Shown: positions 1 through 7,942, numbered from the stretch's first letter. The stretch: DNA of 11,492 nt from an uncultured Flavobacteriales bacterium (GCA_937974555.1 CALJKR010000038.1:1-11492), one strand, 5' to 3'. The notes: generated from the sequence alone by a model not told the origin. A program made the numbers and translations.

Positions 1-452
1 AGGTGCAACTGATTTCCCCCTTCGTGGGCCGCATTTACGACTGGTACAAAAAGTCGGCTGGTAGTGCGTGGGTCGAGGCCGACAACGCAAACGCCAACGA
101 CCCCGGCGTGAAGTCAGTTCGCGCGATTTACAACCACTACAAGCGCCACGGCATCCAAACCGAGGTGATGGGCGCGAGCTTTAGAAACGTGGGCCAAATC
201 ACCGCGTTGGCAGGCTGCGATTTGTTGACGATTGCACCTGAGTTGCTGGCGCAGTTGGGCGCATCGAACGAGCCTTTGACGCAAGCCCTCAGCGCGTCTG
301 CTGCGATGCAGCTGGACTTGCCTGAGGTGCATCACACCGAGGCAACGTTCCGCTACGCGATGAATGAAGACGCGATGGCCACAGAGAAGCTGGCTGAAGG
401 CATTCGCGCTTTCTGTGTGGATGCGGTGAAGCTTGAGGCGCTCATGCACTGA
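1..452 (+). CDS. tal: Transaldolase, C-terminal part (5' end cut by window edge)
   Basis: Transaldolase moves a dihydroxyacetone unit between sugar phosphates in the non-oxidative pentose phosphate pathway, in the cytoplasm. About 150 codons remain of a protein that is usually near 317 residues. The visible part lines up from memory with the C-terminal half of E. coli TalB: LISPFVGRIYDWYKK, then DPGVKSV, the phosphate-binding MGASFRN motif, AGCDLLTIAP, and the closing KLAEGIRAF. The Schiff-base lysine lies upstream and is missing. The GTG at base 3 is an internal valine codon, not a start. Codons are G+C-rich at third positions, unlike every gene to the right, and the protein looks proteobacterial (Burkholderiales-like). 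I infer that this piece comes from a different organism than the rest of the window. Confidence 0.92.
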   Translation, partial: VQLISPFVGRIYDWYKKSAGSAWVEADNANANDPGVKSVRAIYNHYKRHGIQTEVMGASFRNVGQITALAGCDLLTIAPELLAQLGASNEPLTQALSASAAMQLDLPEVHHTEATFRYAMNEDAMATEKLAEGIRAFCVDAVKLEALMH

Positions 453-552
453 GTTTTTCTTTGGCCTGCGCGCGTGAGCGAACGGGCAGGCCAGTCGGCT
501 CATCAGTCGCTACGCGCCAGAAAATCGCCTCGTAGCCAGCCCATTCGCTCAC
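442..552 (-). CDS. Possible small protein or C-terminal gene fragment, unrecognised
   Basis: A minus-strand frame from a GTG at 552 to a TGA at 444-442 encodes 36 residues, including SEWAGYEAIFWRVATDEP followed by TGLPVRSRAQAKEKLSA. The composition (Trp, Tyr, acidic and basic residues in a sensible mix, G+C-rich wobble positions) looks like real proteobacterial coding sequence. The stop lies inside the convergent tal gene, so the two 3' ends would overlap by 11 bases. The frame stays open upstream into the terminator hairpin at 594-623, so this could equally be the tail of a longer gene cut by an assembly junction. There is no clear ribosome binding site before the GTG. I do not recognise the family. 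Confidence 0.35.
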   Translation of the reverse strand: MSEWAGYEAIFWRVATDEPTGLPVRSRAQAKEKLSA

Positions 553-593
553 GCTTTGGGTGTGCGAAGAGCTTCGACAGATTTGTTCAGACG

Positions 594-623
594 AAAAAAA
601 GCCCCGCATTGCGGGGCTTTTTT
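594..623. terminator. Bidirectional intrinsic terminator at the suspected junction
   Basis: A perfect 7-bp stem, GCCCCGC at 601-607 and GCGGGGC at 611-617, has a 3-base ATT loop. It is flanked by seven A's on the left and six T's on the right, so it works in both directions. On the minus strand it begins 17 bases after the RND gene's stop codon and ends in a run of seven T's, an ideal end for the efflux operon. On the plus strand it lies about 140 bases past the tal stop. The change in base composition falls at or next to it, which makes it the likeliest point of a false join. Confidence 0.88.
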
Positions 624-640
624 ATTGGAACAATCTTGGT

Positions 641-3600
641 TTATTCCTGAATGGCTTTCTTCGCCTTTCTCTTTTCTTTCCACGATTCCACCATCATGTA
701 CATGACAGGAACCAGAATCAAAGTAATGAAGGTGGCAAAACTTAATCCAAATACAATTGTCCATGACAAGGGTTTCCAGAATGCGACGCTGTCTCCCCCA
801 AAATGGATTTTGGGATTTAATTCTGTAAACATGGTGACGAAGTCGATGTTCAATCCAATGGCCAATGGAATCATACCCAAAATGGTGGCTGTGGCTGTAA
901 GCAATACAGGTGTCATACGTACGCGACCCGCTTCGATAACCGCTTCACGCAATCCCATGCCTTGCTCGCGCAAGATGTCCGTGAACTCTACCAACAGAAT
1001 TCCATTACGTACCACAATTCCAGCCAAGGCAACAATTCCTACACCTGTCATAACGATGACGATGTCCATGTTGAAGATCGCCAAGCCAAGCAAGACACCA
1101 ATCACACTGAAGATGATTTCAGATAGAATGATGACCGTTCTACCAATGGAATTGAATTGCATGATCAAGATCAATACAATCAAGGCCAAAGAAATCATCA
1201 AGGCATTTCCTAAGAAAGCTGCAGTTTCCTTTTGCTCTTCTTGCTCACCTGCTAGATTCACGGTGACTCCAGCAGGAAGGTCAGTGAATTGAGCGGCTTT
1301 GGCTTGAATTTTTGAAACTACTTCGTTAGGGTTATAACCAGTTAAGACGTTGGATTCTAAGGTTACCACACGTTTTTGATTTTTACGTTTGATTCCTGCA
1401 TACGTACTGGTGTATTGCACATCAGCAAAGGCAGCCAAAGGCACTTGACGTATCATTCCGCCCATGTTCATATCACGGTAAGTGATGATCAAGTTGCGCA
1501 ATGCCTCCAAATCGTTTCTTTGTGTTTTCTTGTAACGCACCTGAATGGGATATTCATCCGCACCGTCGCGATACTTGGATGGGTTATCCAATCCAAAGAC
1601 CGCTTTTCTGATTTCAGAACCAATTTGTCCCATAGAAATTCCTTCTCTATTGGCGCGCTCTCGATCAATCACAATTTTAACCTCGGGCTTGTTCAGTTGA
1701 AGGTCGGATTTTAACTCTTCCACACCAGGAATTTGAGCGGCATCCAAAAAGTCTTTCATTCGAACACTGGCGGTGATTAGATCTTCAAACTTATCGCCAT
1801 TGATTTCAATGCTAATGGCTTTGGCTGTAGGCGGACCACTTTGCTCTTGGTCCACCGCAATTTGCACCCCAGGGATGCCCTTCACTTCTGCACGAATCTT
1901 GTCCAAAATTTCAACTGTCGATTGGCCATTTCGTTTGGCAAATTCAACAAATCCAATACCTACTTTGGCTTTGTGTGAATAAGGGGCTCTGTCCTCTCGG
2001 CTCTCGTTGGCACCAATCGCTACGTTGGTGATGACACTTTCTACCAAGGGGTTGTTTTCGCCAATAACGGCATATACTTTCTCTTCAATCAATTTTGAAA
2101 CGCTGTCTGTGGCTTGAGCGCTTGTCCCTACTGGTAAGGTAGCGTAGACATAAACAAAGTTGGGCTCAGCTTTGGGGAAGAAAACCACTTTGGGGCTCCG
2201 TAGTGCTGTGACCATAAAGGACAACACCAACAATCCCAATGTTCCAAATAAAATGGTTTTTTGGCGATGCAATGCATAGTCCAAAAAGCGACCGTAAAAA
2301 TTTTGAACCCTGGGCCATGTTTTTTCTTGGAAGTGACGAATGGCACCTTCTAAAGCAAATTTGTATGCAGCATAAACCAAGAATAACGTAACGGTGAAGT
2401 TGCCCATTCCAAAACTTCCACTGATGTAAAAAATCAACGCAAGTGATGCAAAAATGATCGTGATGATTTTGAATGATTTGTTCCAAATGGGTTTCTTTTC
2501 TTGGTGATCTTCATGTGGCTTCATAAAATCAACCGCAAAAACGGGATTGATGATATAGGCCACAATCAAAGATGCTGTTAATGTGATGATCAAGGTAATG
2601 GGCAGGTAATGCATGAATTTACCAATTACACCACCCCAAAAAGCCAGGGGAACAAAGGGCGCAAGGGTAGTGGCGGTTCCAGAGAATACGGGCAAGAAAA
2701 TCTCTCCTGCTGCACGCTTGGCCGCTTCTTTAATGGGGACTTTGCCATTGTCAAATACGCGGTGTGTATTTTCGATAACCACAATCGCATCATCCACAAC
2801 AATTCCCAATCCCAACAAGAAACTAAACAATACGATCATGTTCATGGTAAAATCGATACCTGGTAATATCAAGAAGGCGATGAACATCGAAAGCGGAACA
2901 GAAAGACCAACGAAAATGGCGTTGGTTGCACCCATAAAGAACATCAAAATCAAGGTCACTAAAATGAAACCAATGATGATCGTATTGATCAAATCATGCA
3001 AGGTAACACGGGTTGTTCTGGACTGGTCTCCGGTGATTTTAACGGATAAATCTTTGGGGAATTTGTCCGCTTGCATCTCCGCAACAATCTCATTGATTTT
3101 ATCTGATGCATCAATCAAATTCTCTCCACCGCGTTTAATGACATTCAGGGTAATGACATTTTTCTTGTCCAAGCGGCCATAGCTCTCTTGGTCTTTAAAA
3201 CCATCCTTTACTTCTGCAATATCTTTTAAGTAAACCTTTGATCCGGATTGAGAGGAAACGACAAGATTTCTTATCTCTTCGACGTTTTTAAATTCACCAC
3301 TAACAGACAAAGATCTTTTCATGTTGTCCACGGTAACTCCGCCACCGGAGATGGTCATGTTTTCATACATGATGGCGCGCTCAATATCACCCATCGTGAA
3401 TTTTGAAGCTTGCATTTTGTAGATGTCCAATTCAATTTGAATCTCACGGTCCAAGGCACCGACGATATCTACACGTGTAATTTCTTTCAAGCCCTCAATT
3501 TTCTCTTGGAGATCTTCTGCGTATTGCTTCAAATCACTCAAGGAATAATTACCCGCAATGTTTACAAACAAAATGGGCATTTCAGAAAACTCTACCTCGA

Positions 3601-4009
3601 CAACATTGGGATCAGCAGGCAAATTATTGGGCAAGTCCTTTTTGGCCTTGTCCACGGCATCCTTAACCTTTTGCTTGGCAATGGGAACGTCTACGTTGGT
3701 ATTGAATTCAACGATGACGTTACTAAAATCCTGAATGGAATTACTGGTAATTTTTTTAACACCAGCAATGGATTTCATCTGTTTCTCAAGATGCTTGGTG
3801 ACCAAATTTTCCATGTCCTCGGGTGAGGTTCCTGGATAAACGGTACTGATATAAATTGTTGGAATGACAATGTCGGGGAACTGTTCCTTAGGAATGCTTC
3901 TGTACGACATGATACCAGCCAAGGTGATGAAGATAGTCAACAAGTATATGGTTGTCTTGTTGTCTATCGCCCAGCTGGAGGGTTTAAACTCTTTGAATTT
4001 TTCTAACAT
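641..4009 (-). CDS. RND-family inner-membrane efflux transporter (AcrB/HAE1-like)
   Basis: This 1122-residue protein is the proton-driven pump of a tripartite efflux system, in the inner membrane with large periplasmic domains. The first membrane helix is near 20-37. Helices 2-6 span about 340-490. Helix 4 holds LGIVVDDAIVVIEN, with the Asp pair at 406-407 matching the proton-relay Asp407/408 of AcrB. Helices 8-12 lie in the last ~170 residues. The AcrB helix-10 lysine (SAKNAIL) is replaced by Arg1001 in IVVRNGILL. Two extra hydrophobic stretches, near 514-533 and 536-553, sit before helix 7, where AcrB has an amphipathic cytoplasmic helix. The helix 11-12 loop (TELNPKIHFGGDS) is also long. 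The paired Asp and the adaptor and channel genes beside it support a pump; the substrate (drug, dye, metal or lipid) cannot be told. The start lies 8 bases after the adaptor stop, and the gene ends just before the 594-623 terminator. Confidence 0.95.
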   Translation of the reverse strand: MLEKFKEFKPSSWAIDNKTTIYLLTIFITLAGIMSYRSIPKEQFPDIVIPTIYISTVYPGTSPEDMENLVTKHLEKQMKSIAGVKKITSNSIQDFSNVIVEFNTNVDVPIAKQKVKDAVDKAKKDLPNNLPADPNVVEVEFSEMPILFVNIAGNYSLSDLKQYAEDLQEKIEGLKEITRVDIVGALDREIQIELDIYKMQASKFTMGDIERAIMYENMTISGGGVTVDNMKRSLSVSGEFKNVEEIRNLVVSSQSGSKVYLKDIAEVKDGFKDQESYGRLDKKNVITLNVIKRGGENLIDASDKINEIVAEMQADKFPKDLSVKITGDQSRTTRVTLHDLINTIIIGFILVTLILMFFMGATNAIFVGLSVPLSMFIAFLILPGIDFTMNMIVLFSFLLGLGIVVDDAIVVIENTHRVFDNGKVPIKEAAKRAAGEIFLPVFSGTATTLAPFVPLAFWGGVIGKFMHYLPITLIITLTASLIVAYIINPVFAVDFMKPHEDHQEKKPIWNKSFKIITIIFASLALIFYISGSFGMGNFTVTLFLVYAAYKFALEGAIRHFQEKTWPRVQNFYGRFLDYALHRQKTILFGTLGLLVLSFMVTALRSPKVVFFPKAEPNFVYVYATLPVGTSAQATDSVSKLIEEKVYAVIGENNPLVESVITNVAIGANESREDRAPYSHKAKVGIGFVEFAKRNGQSTVEILDKIRAEVKGIPGVQIAVDQEQSGPPTAKAISIEINGDKFEDLITASVRMKDFLDAAQIPGVEELKSDLQLNKPEVKIVIDRERANREGISMGQIGSEIRKAVFGLDNPSKYRDGADEYPIQVRYKKTQRNDLEALRNLIITYRDMNMGGMIRQVPLAAFADVQYTSTYAGIKRKNQKRVVTLESNVLTGYNPNEVVSKIQAKAAQFTDLPAGVTVNLAGEQEEQKETAAFLGNALMISLALIVLILIMQFNSIGRTVIILSEIIFSVIGVLLGLAIFNMDIVIVMTGVGIVALAGIVVRNGILLVEFTDILREQGMGLREAVIEAGRVRMTPVLLTATATILGMIPLAIGLNIDFVTMFTELNPKIHFGGDSVAFWKPLSWTIVFGLSFATFITLILVPVMYMMVESWKEKRKAKKAIQE

Positions 4010-4017
4010 GGCGTGAA

Positions 4018-5142
4018 TTATTTAATGGTAACAGCAGAACCTTCTACGATCTCAAATTGACCGGTAGTAACCACCTTGTCTCCCACTTGAAGACCATTGG
4101 TAATTTCAGCCCATCCATCATAGGTTTTTCCCAAAGAAATGACACGTTTTTTAGCGACTTCTTTATTGTTTTCTTTGACAATAACATAAACGTATGTTTC
4201 ATTTCCAGAACTCAAAAGGCTGTTGATTGGAAGCATGAAGGCTGTTGGATTTTTGTAGTCTACTACTTTCAAAACAGCAACCATGTTGGGACGATATCCA
4301 GATGCATCACCTTGTATGGCGGATTCAACAGTGAACGTACGTGTCAATGGGTTGATGAATTTGGCCACATAAGACGTTTTGCTGTTTACGCGACTATTGA
4401 TGTCTGGAAAATACAATTCAGTTTCATCTCCGTTTTTAACGGTGCTTGCATATCCTTCAGCAAATTCGGCTTTTACTTTCATTTTGCTGTTGTTGATGAT
4501 TCTAAATGCAGGATCGGGCATTCCAGGGGCGCTGTATTGTCCAATCTTGGCACCTATATGATCAATCACACCGCTGATGGGAGCCACCAACTTGGTAAGG
4601 TTAATTTGCTCTTGTATGGCTGAGATTTGTTTTTCCAATGCCTCTTTCGTGGTTTTGGCCTGTAGGTATTGAATCTCTGAACCAATTTTTTGATCCCATA
4701 ATCTTTTTTGTCTATTGTAAACATCAATGGCCATGGTCAATTGAGGCTGAACAGCATTAAGCTGTGCGGTCATTACGCTGTTGTCAACCTCTCCAAGAAT
4801 TTGTCCCTTGGAAACAGATTGTCCTTCACTAACGTAAATTTTGGTGATCACACCGGGCATTTGAGGTTGAATGGCGGCTTGTGATTCAGCATCTACAACG
4901 CCTTGAACATCAATAAAATGTTTGAATTCTTGCGTAGCCATGGTTGTAATTAAGACCTCCTTGGTCTTTACTTCAACCGGTTGGTTGGCATTGACTAGCG
5001 CTTCCAATTCTGCAATTTTCGCATCAAGTTCTGTGCGTTGCGCTTTAAGCTTTTCCAATTGAGCTGCAGGATCTGAACTGCCGCATGCAGTTAAAATAGC
5101 AATACTGATGGCGGTTAAAAATACCGTGATTCTGTTATTCAT
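4018..5142 (-). CDS. RND efflux periplasmic adaptor lipoprotein (membrane fusion protein)
   Basis: This 374-residue adaptor would bridge the RND pump and the outer-membrane channel in the periplasm. The N-terminus is a lipoprotein signal, with lipobox LTAC and Cys20 as the lipidated residue. A short heptad-like coiled coil follows at about 27-51 (AAQLEKLKAQRTELDAKI), absent from E. coli AcrA. The two halves of the lipoyl-like domain are at about 88-120 (QMPGVITKIYVSEGQSVSKG) and 186-215 (LVAPISGVIDHIGAKIGQY), with a helical hairpin between them at about 121-185. A beta-barrel region follows, then the membrane-proximal domain ending in GLQVGDKVVTTGQFEIVEGS. The gene begins 4 bases after the TolC-family stop and is followed 8 bases on by the pump gene, so the three are very probably translated from one message. 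Confidence 0.94.
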   Translation of the reverse strand: MNNRITVFLTAISIAILTACGSSDPAAQLEKLKAQRTELDAKIAELEALVNANQPVEVKTKEVLITTMATQEFKHFIDVQGVVDAESQAAIQPQMPGVITKIYVSEGQSVSKGQILGEVDNSVMTAQLNAVQPQLTMAIDVYNRQKRLWDQKIGSEIQYLQAKTTKEALEKQISAIQEQINLTKLVAPISGVIDHIGAKIGQYSAPGMPDPAFRIINNSKMKVKAEFAEGYASTVKNGDETELYFPDINSRVNSKTSYVAKFINPLTRTFTVESAIQGDASGYRPNMVAVLKVVDYKNPTAFMLPINSLLSSGNETYVYVIVKENNKEVAKKRVISLGKTYDGWAEITNGLQVGDKVVTTGQFEIVEGSAVTIK

Positions 5143-5146
5143 GACT

Positions 5147-6472
5147 TTATTGATTGAGTGCTTTTTGAAGTTGATCTTTTGCGTTCAAAAGTTGTAATAG
5201 GGATTGAACGTAGTTCCCTTGAGATTGCAATACCTGATTGTTGGCTTGCGTCAATTCGAAGCTTGTTGCTAAACCTTCTTTGTATTTCTCATTTGTCTTC
5301 TTAAATATTTTTTCTGCAAGCTCCATGCTGGCTTTGTTTGTGTTCACAGTGCTTAATGCAGACATAAAGTTGGTTCTTGCATTGTTGTAGGCGAGTAATG
5401 CTCCTTCACGAACAATTTTGGCATTGGCGCTCATTTTAGCTACCTCTACTTTTGCCTTCTGAATGCCCAAGTAACGATTGCCTCCGGAGAAAATGGGTAC
5501 ATTCATTTGAATACCCCAAAGTTGCATTGGAAACCAATCTTGGCTTCTATCCGTGAAGTTAAATTCTCTTCTTAATGCTTGCTTCTGGTAATTATAGAAT
5601 GCAGCAAAATTGGGAAGAGCCGCTGCTTGCTTTGCTTTGACATTTAGGTTTTGTAAACCCAAAGCTTGGTTCATGATTTGAACATCTAAATTCCCTTCTG
5701 CCGCAAATTTTTCGCTTAGCAAGGCATCGCTGATATTGGAGGATAGGATTGAGGTGTTGTCCTCTAATTCAATGTCCGTGGCAATGGGCATCCCCATATT
5801 GAATTTTAGCAAATCCAATGTAAGCTGCTCTTGAGCAAGTGCAACATTGATGCGGGAATTCCAATCATTCAAGGTGAGTTGAAGCTGGTCAATGTTTTGT
5901 TCTTCAATAAACCCTTCTTTGTACATGGCTTGACTTTCAGTCAGCGTTTTTTGAATCAACAATTTTCCTGCCTCAAGGAGTTGAATGCTTTCCTTGGCGA
6001 TTAATGCCAAATGATAGGCTTGGGCTACTTGGTGTTTGATTTCAAATTCACTGCGTTTGATTTGCATTTTGGCCAATTCCAAATAGGCTTTCGAAGCTTG
6101 AACACCAACCAACCAACTTCCATCAAAAAGAAGTTGCGAAGCGCTGATGCCTGCATTCATTTGGTAAGGCACACCAAATTGAACCTTAACATCTTGTCCA
6201 GGAGATCCAAAGATGGCGCCTGGAATAACAGAGGTTGGTAGACTTAAGAAATTTTGAAATTGAACTGAACCATTGACCTGAGGAAGACCTACGGAAAGTA
6301 CTTGCTTGGTCTGAATTGCTGCCAACTCTGAATCAAAAGTGGATTGCGCAACGCTGTTGGCATTTTTAACCGCATACTCCTGAGCTTTTGACAAAGTCAG
6401 TTTTTGTTGTCCTAAAGCACTGTTTGCCAAAAAGGCCAGAGCGATGATGGAAATGATTATTTTATTTTTCAT
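5147..6472 (-). CDS. TolC-family outer-membrane efflux channel
   Basis: This is the trimeric outer-membrane exit duct of the efflux system, 441 residues from the chosen start. I prefer the ATG at 6472 because it opens directly on a Sec signal peptide, MKNKIIISIIALAFLANSALG, with likely cleavage before QQK. The in-frame start 15 codons earlier (6517) would place a charged leader before the signal and would overlap the regulator gene more. After the signal comes LTLSKAQEYAVKNA, typical of the first TolC repeat, then two repeats of long alpha-helical hairpins (for example LAKMQIKRSEFEIKHQVAQ, and a C-terminal TNEKYKEGLATSFELTQANN), the usual OEP pattern. It overlaps the regulator's 3' end by 11 bases and leaves 4 bases to the adaptor gene. 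Confidence 0.93.
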   Translation of the reverse strand: MKNKIIISIIALAFLANSALGQQKLTLSKAQEYAVKNANSVAQSTFDSELAAIQTKQVLSVGLPQVNGSVQFQNFLSLPTSVIPGAIFGSPGQDVKVQFGVPYQMNAGISASQLLFDGSWLVGVQASKAYLELAKMQIKRSEFEIKHQVAQAYHLALIAKESIQLLEAGKLLIQKTLTESQAMYKEGFIEEQNIDQLQLTLNDWNSRINVALAQEQLTLDLLKFNMGMPIATDIELEDNTSILSSNISDALLSEKFAAEGNLDVQIMNQALGLQNLNVKAKQAAALPNFAAFYNYQKQALRREFNFTDRSQDWFPMQLWGIQMNVPIFSGGNRYLGIQKAKVEVAKMSANAKIVREGALLAYNNARTNFMSALSTVNTNKASMELAEKIFKKTNEKYKEGLATSFELTQANNQVLQSQGNYVQSLLQLLNAKDQLQKALNQ

Positions 6473-7106
6473 GGAACTGGGTTTTCTGTTTTTTTGACTT
6501 CGCAATGGCGGATTCAAGAAGTTTTATTCCTTTTGCACTGGCGATGCCCCTGATGTGATACTCAAAAGCCTCAAGGTATAAATCGGAAATAACAAATGTG
6601 GAGCTGGGAAACATATTTTCGTCAAAGAAAATCTCCATCCGGGCGATGTAAATCTTGGCAATGATCTCTGCATTTAAATCAGCACGATATAACCCTTCTT
6701 TTTGACCCTTGATGATGTTGTCAAAAATTGTTTTGTACACGTTTTTAGCTCGATTGGCTTGCATCTTTTTTGAAACCTTGGGATGGTATTTCTCTAAATC
6801 ATAACCAACGGCAGGGTGTATACATTTCATAACCGAAAGCACCCATTTTTTAATGGCCAAGCTCTCTTCAATGGCGTTGAGATTTTGGGCTATAATTTGA
6901 TTGATTTCACAATCTTCTTTTTCGCAGAACACGTCAGTAGCTAGATCTACCAGCTCTTCTTTGTCTTTCACATGGAGGTATAATGTTTTTTTTGAAATGC
7001 CCAATTCACGGGCCATATCATCCATGCTAATGCACTTGATACCTTTGCGCATGAACACTTGAAGCGCTTGGGTTAGAATGATATTTTTCTTTTCCTCTTT
7101 GAACAT
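6462..7106 (-). CDS. TetR/AcrR-family transcriptional regulator
   Basis: This 214-residue DNA-binding protein is the first gene of the efflux operon. The N-terminal helix-turn-helix is clear: ALQVFMRKGIKCISMDD, then MARELGISKKTLYLHVKDKE (HTH about 27-47). The C-terminal ~150 residues are helical and would bind a ligand, but they show no motif that names it. I chose the ATG at 7106. A GTG at 7145 in the same frame would add 13 residues (MERGCIFAARKAN) and would place the promoter motif TATATTTG inside the gene. The stop overlaps the start of the channel gene by 11 bases, which suggests coupled translation. By analogy with other TetR-led pump operons, it probably represses its own operon until a pump substrate binds (inference). 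Confidence 0.92.
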   Translation of the reverse strand: MFKEEKKNIILTQALQVFMRKGIKCISMDDMARELGISKKTLYLHVKDKEELVDLATDVFCEKEDCEINQIIAQNLNAIEESLAIKKWVLSVMKCIHPAVGYDLEKYHPKVSKKMQANRAKNVYKTIFDNIIKGQKEGLYRADLNAEIIAKIYIARMEIFFDENMFPSSTFVISDLYLEAFEYHIRGIASAKGIKLLESAIAKSKKQKTQFHEK

Positions 7107-7123
7107 GTTTGCTTTTCGCGCGG

Positions 7124-7131
7124 CAAATATA
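7124..7131 (-). promoter_or_regulatory. Bacteroidota-type -7 element for the efflux operon
   Basis: On the minus strand this reads TATATTTG, an exact match to the Bacteroidota -7 consensus TAnnTTTG. It lies 17 bases upstream of the preferred regulator ATG at 7106, which would give a short leader. I find no clean TTG at the usual -33 position. That area is taken up by the repeat-rich candidate operator at 7149-7177, which may mean a weak or regulated promoter. Confidence 0.55.
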
Positions 7132-7148
7132 CACCCTCTTTCCACATA

Positions 7149-7177
7149 GGAAACGAAAAAGTGTTAAAAGTGTTTCC
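7149..7177 (-). promoter_or_regulatory. Candidate operator for the TetR-family regulator
   Basis: The inverted repeat GGAAAC (7149-7154) and GTTTCC (7172-7177) encloses two perfect tandem copies of AAAAGTGTT (7157-7165 and 7166-7174). The block begins 17 bases upstream of the -7 element, so it covers the expected -33 region. A protein bound there would block RNA polymerase. That the regulator encoded by the downstream gene binds it is inference from position and symmetry. Confidence 0.42.
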
Positions 7178-7250
7178 GTTGTGTTTAATGGGTGTTGGTT
7201 TTGGGTTTTTGGTTGTTGATTTTTCAAATTCACCCCAAACCCATCAACTC

Positions 7251-7285
7251 AAAAAAAAAAGGGGCACCATACAGCACCCCTTTTA
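7251..7285 (-). terminator. Intrinsic terminator after rplY
   Basis: On the minus strand the sequence GGGGTGCTGTATGGTGCCCC (7280-7261) can fold into a stem of four G-C pairs extended by wobble pairs and one more C-G pair. Ten T's follow at 7260-7251. It starts 22 bases after the rplY stop and lies upstream of the regulator promoter, so it separates the prs-rplY unit from the efflux operon. A shorter T run on the other side could give weak termination of plus-strand transcripts. Confidence 0.75.
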
Positions 7286-7302
7286 TCAATATGAAAAGAA
7301 AA

Positions 7303-7902
7303 TTATTTTTTCTTACCGCCTTTACCTGCGTCTTTCTCCGCTTGCTCTGCAGCGATAGATGCACGAGTAGCTTGAATGGCAACGATTGCTGATGCTTCAG
7401 CTTCCAATAAGGTACAACCAGGTACAGAAACTTCACGTACACGAACCATATCGCCAATTTTCAAGTTGGTGATGTCTACTGTGATGTCATTTGGAAGCGC
7501 CTCTGGCTTACCAAAAATACGTACCTTACGGTAGTTGATAGACAAACGACCACCCGCTTTAACACCTTCAGAGTTACCGGTTACGCGAACTGGCAAAGAG
7601 GTTTTAACCGCTTTTCCAGGAACCAACTCCAAAAAGTCAACATGTACAATTTTATCTGTTACAGGATGTCTTTGTACTTCTTGTAAAATAGAAGAGTAAG
7701 TCTTGTTGCCCAAGCTCAAGTTAATTTGCAAAGTGTCAGACATTCCCATGATTTTGTTCATGTCAATTTCACTTACTGAAAAGTGAACTTGCTCTGTTCC
7801 ACCGTACATAACGCCTGGAATTCTACCTGCGTTACGCAAGGCAGAAGCGTCTTGTCTTCCTACGCTCTCTCTAGGAGAACCGCTCAATTCGAATTGCTTC
7901 AT
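7303..7902 (-). CDS. rplY: 50S ribosomal protein L25 (Ctc form)
   Basis: This L25-family protein binds 5S rRNA in the large ribosomal subunit. At 199 residues it is the long, two-domain (Ctc/TL5) form rather than the short E. coli form. The N-terminal domain (about 1-90) carries the family signatures RESVGRQDASALRNAGRIPG and VMYGG, and the stretch ILQEVQRHPVTDKIVHVDFL. The C-terminal beta domain (about 95-180) includes LPVRVTGNSEGVKAGGRLS. The tail is basic and ends GKGGKKK. The ATG follows an A-rich, Shine-Dalgarno-poor leader, as is common in Bacteroidota. It lies 96 bases downstream of prs on the same strand with no terminator between, so the two are probably co-transcribed, an arrangement seen in many bacteria. 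The frequent third partner, pth, is absent here; a terminator comes next. Confidence 0.95.
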   Translation of the reverse strand: MKQFELSGSPRESVGRQDASALRNAGRIPGVMYGGTEQVHFSVSEIDMNKIMGMSDTLQINLSLGNKTYSSILQEVQRHPVTDKIVHVDFLELVPGKAVKTSLPVRVTGNSEGVKAGGRLSINYRKVRIFGKPEALPNDITVDITNLKIGDMVRVREVSVPGCTLLEAEASAIVAIQATRASIAAEQAEKDAGKGGKKK

Positions 7903-7942
7903 TTTATTTGGTTTTTAATTATTTCGTTTTTATTTCACTTTA

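Noticed and set aside
1..452. Transaldolase gained by lateral transfer into the Bacteroidota genome
   Set aside because: Possible, but the abrupt composition change at a palindromic terminator and the proven adapter artefact at the other end make a false assembly join the simpler explanation.
463..492. GGCCTGC/GCAGGCC inverted repeat as a tal terminator
   Set aside because: The arms are 16 bases apart and no T run follows; the 594-623 hairpin is far better.
651..1292. Plus-strand frame of 213 codons opposite the RND gene
   Set aside because: It is an antisense shadow of a clear RND coding sequence, with no domain or start signal; the other long plus-strand frames within 641-4623 are rejected for the same reason.
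7107..7145. Earlier GTG start for the TetR regulator (7145)
   Set aside because: The exact TAnnTTTG promoter motif lies between it and the ATG at 7106, and the extra residues do not resemble a TetR N-terminus.
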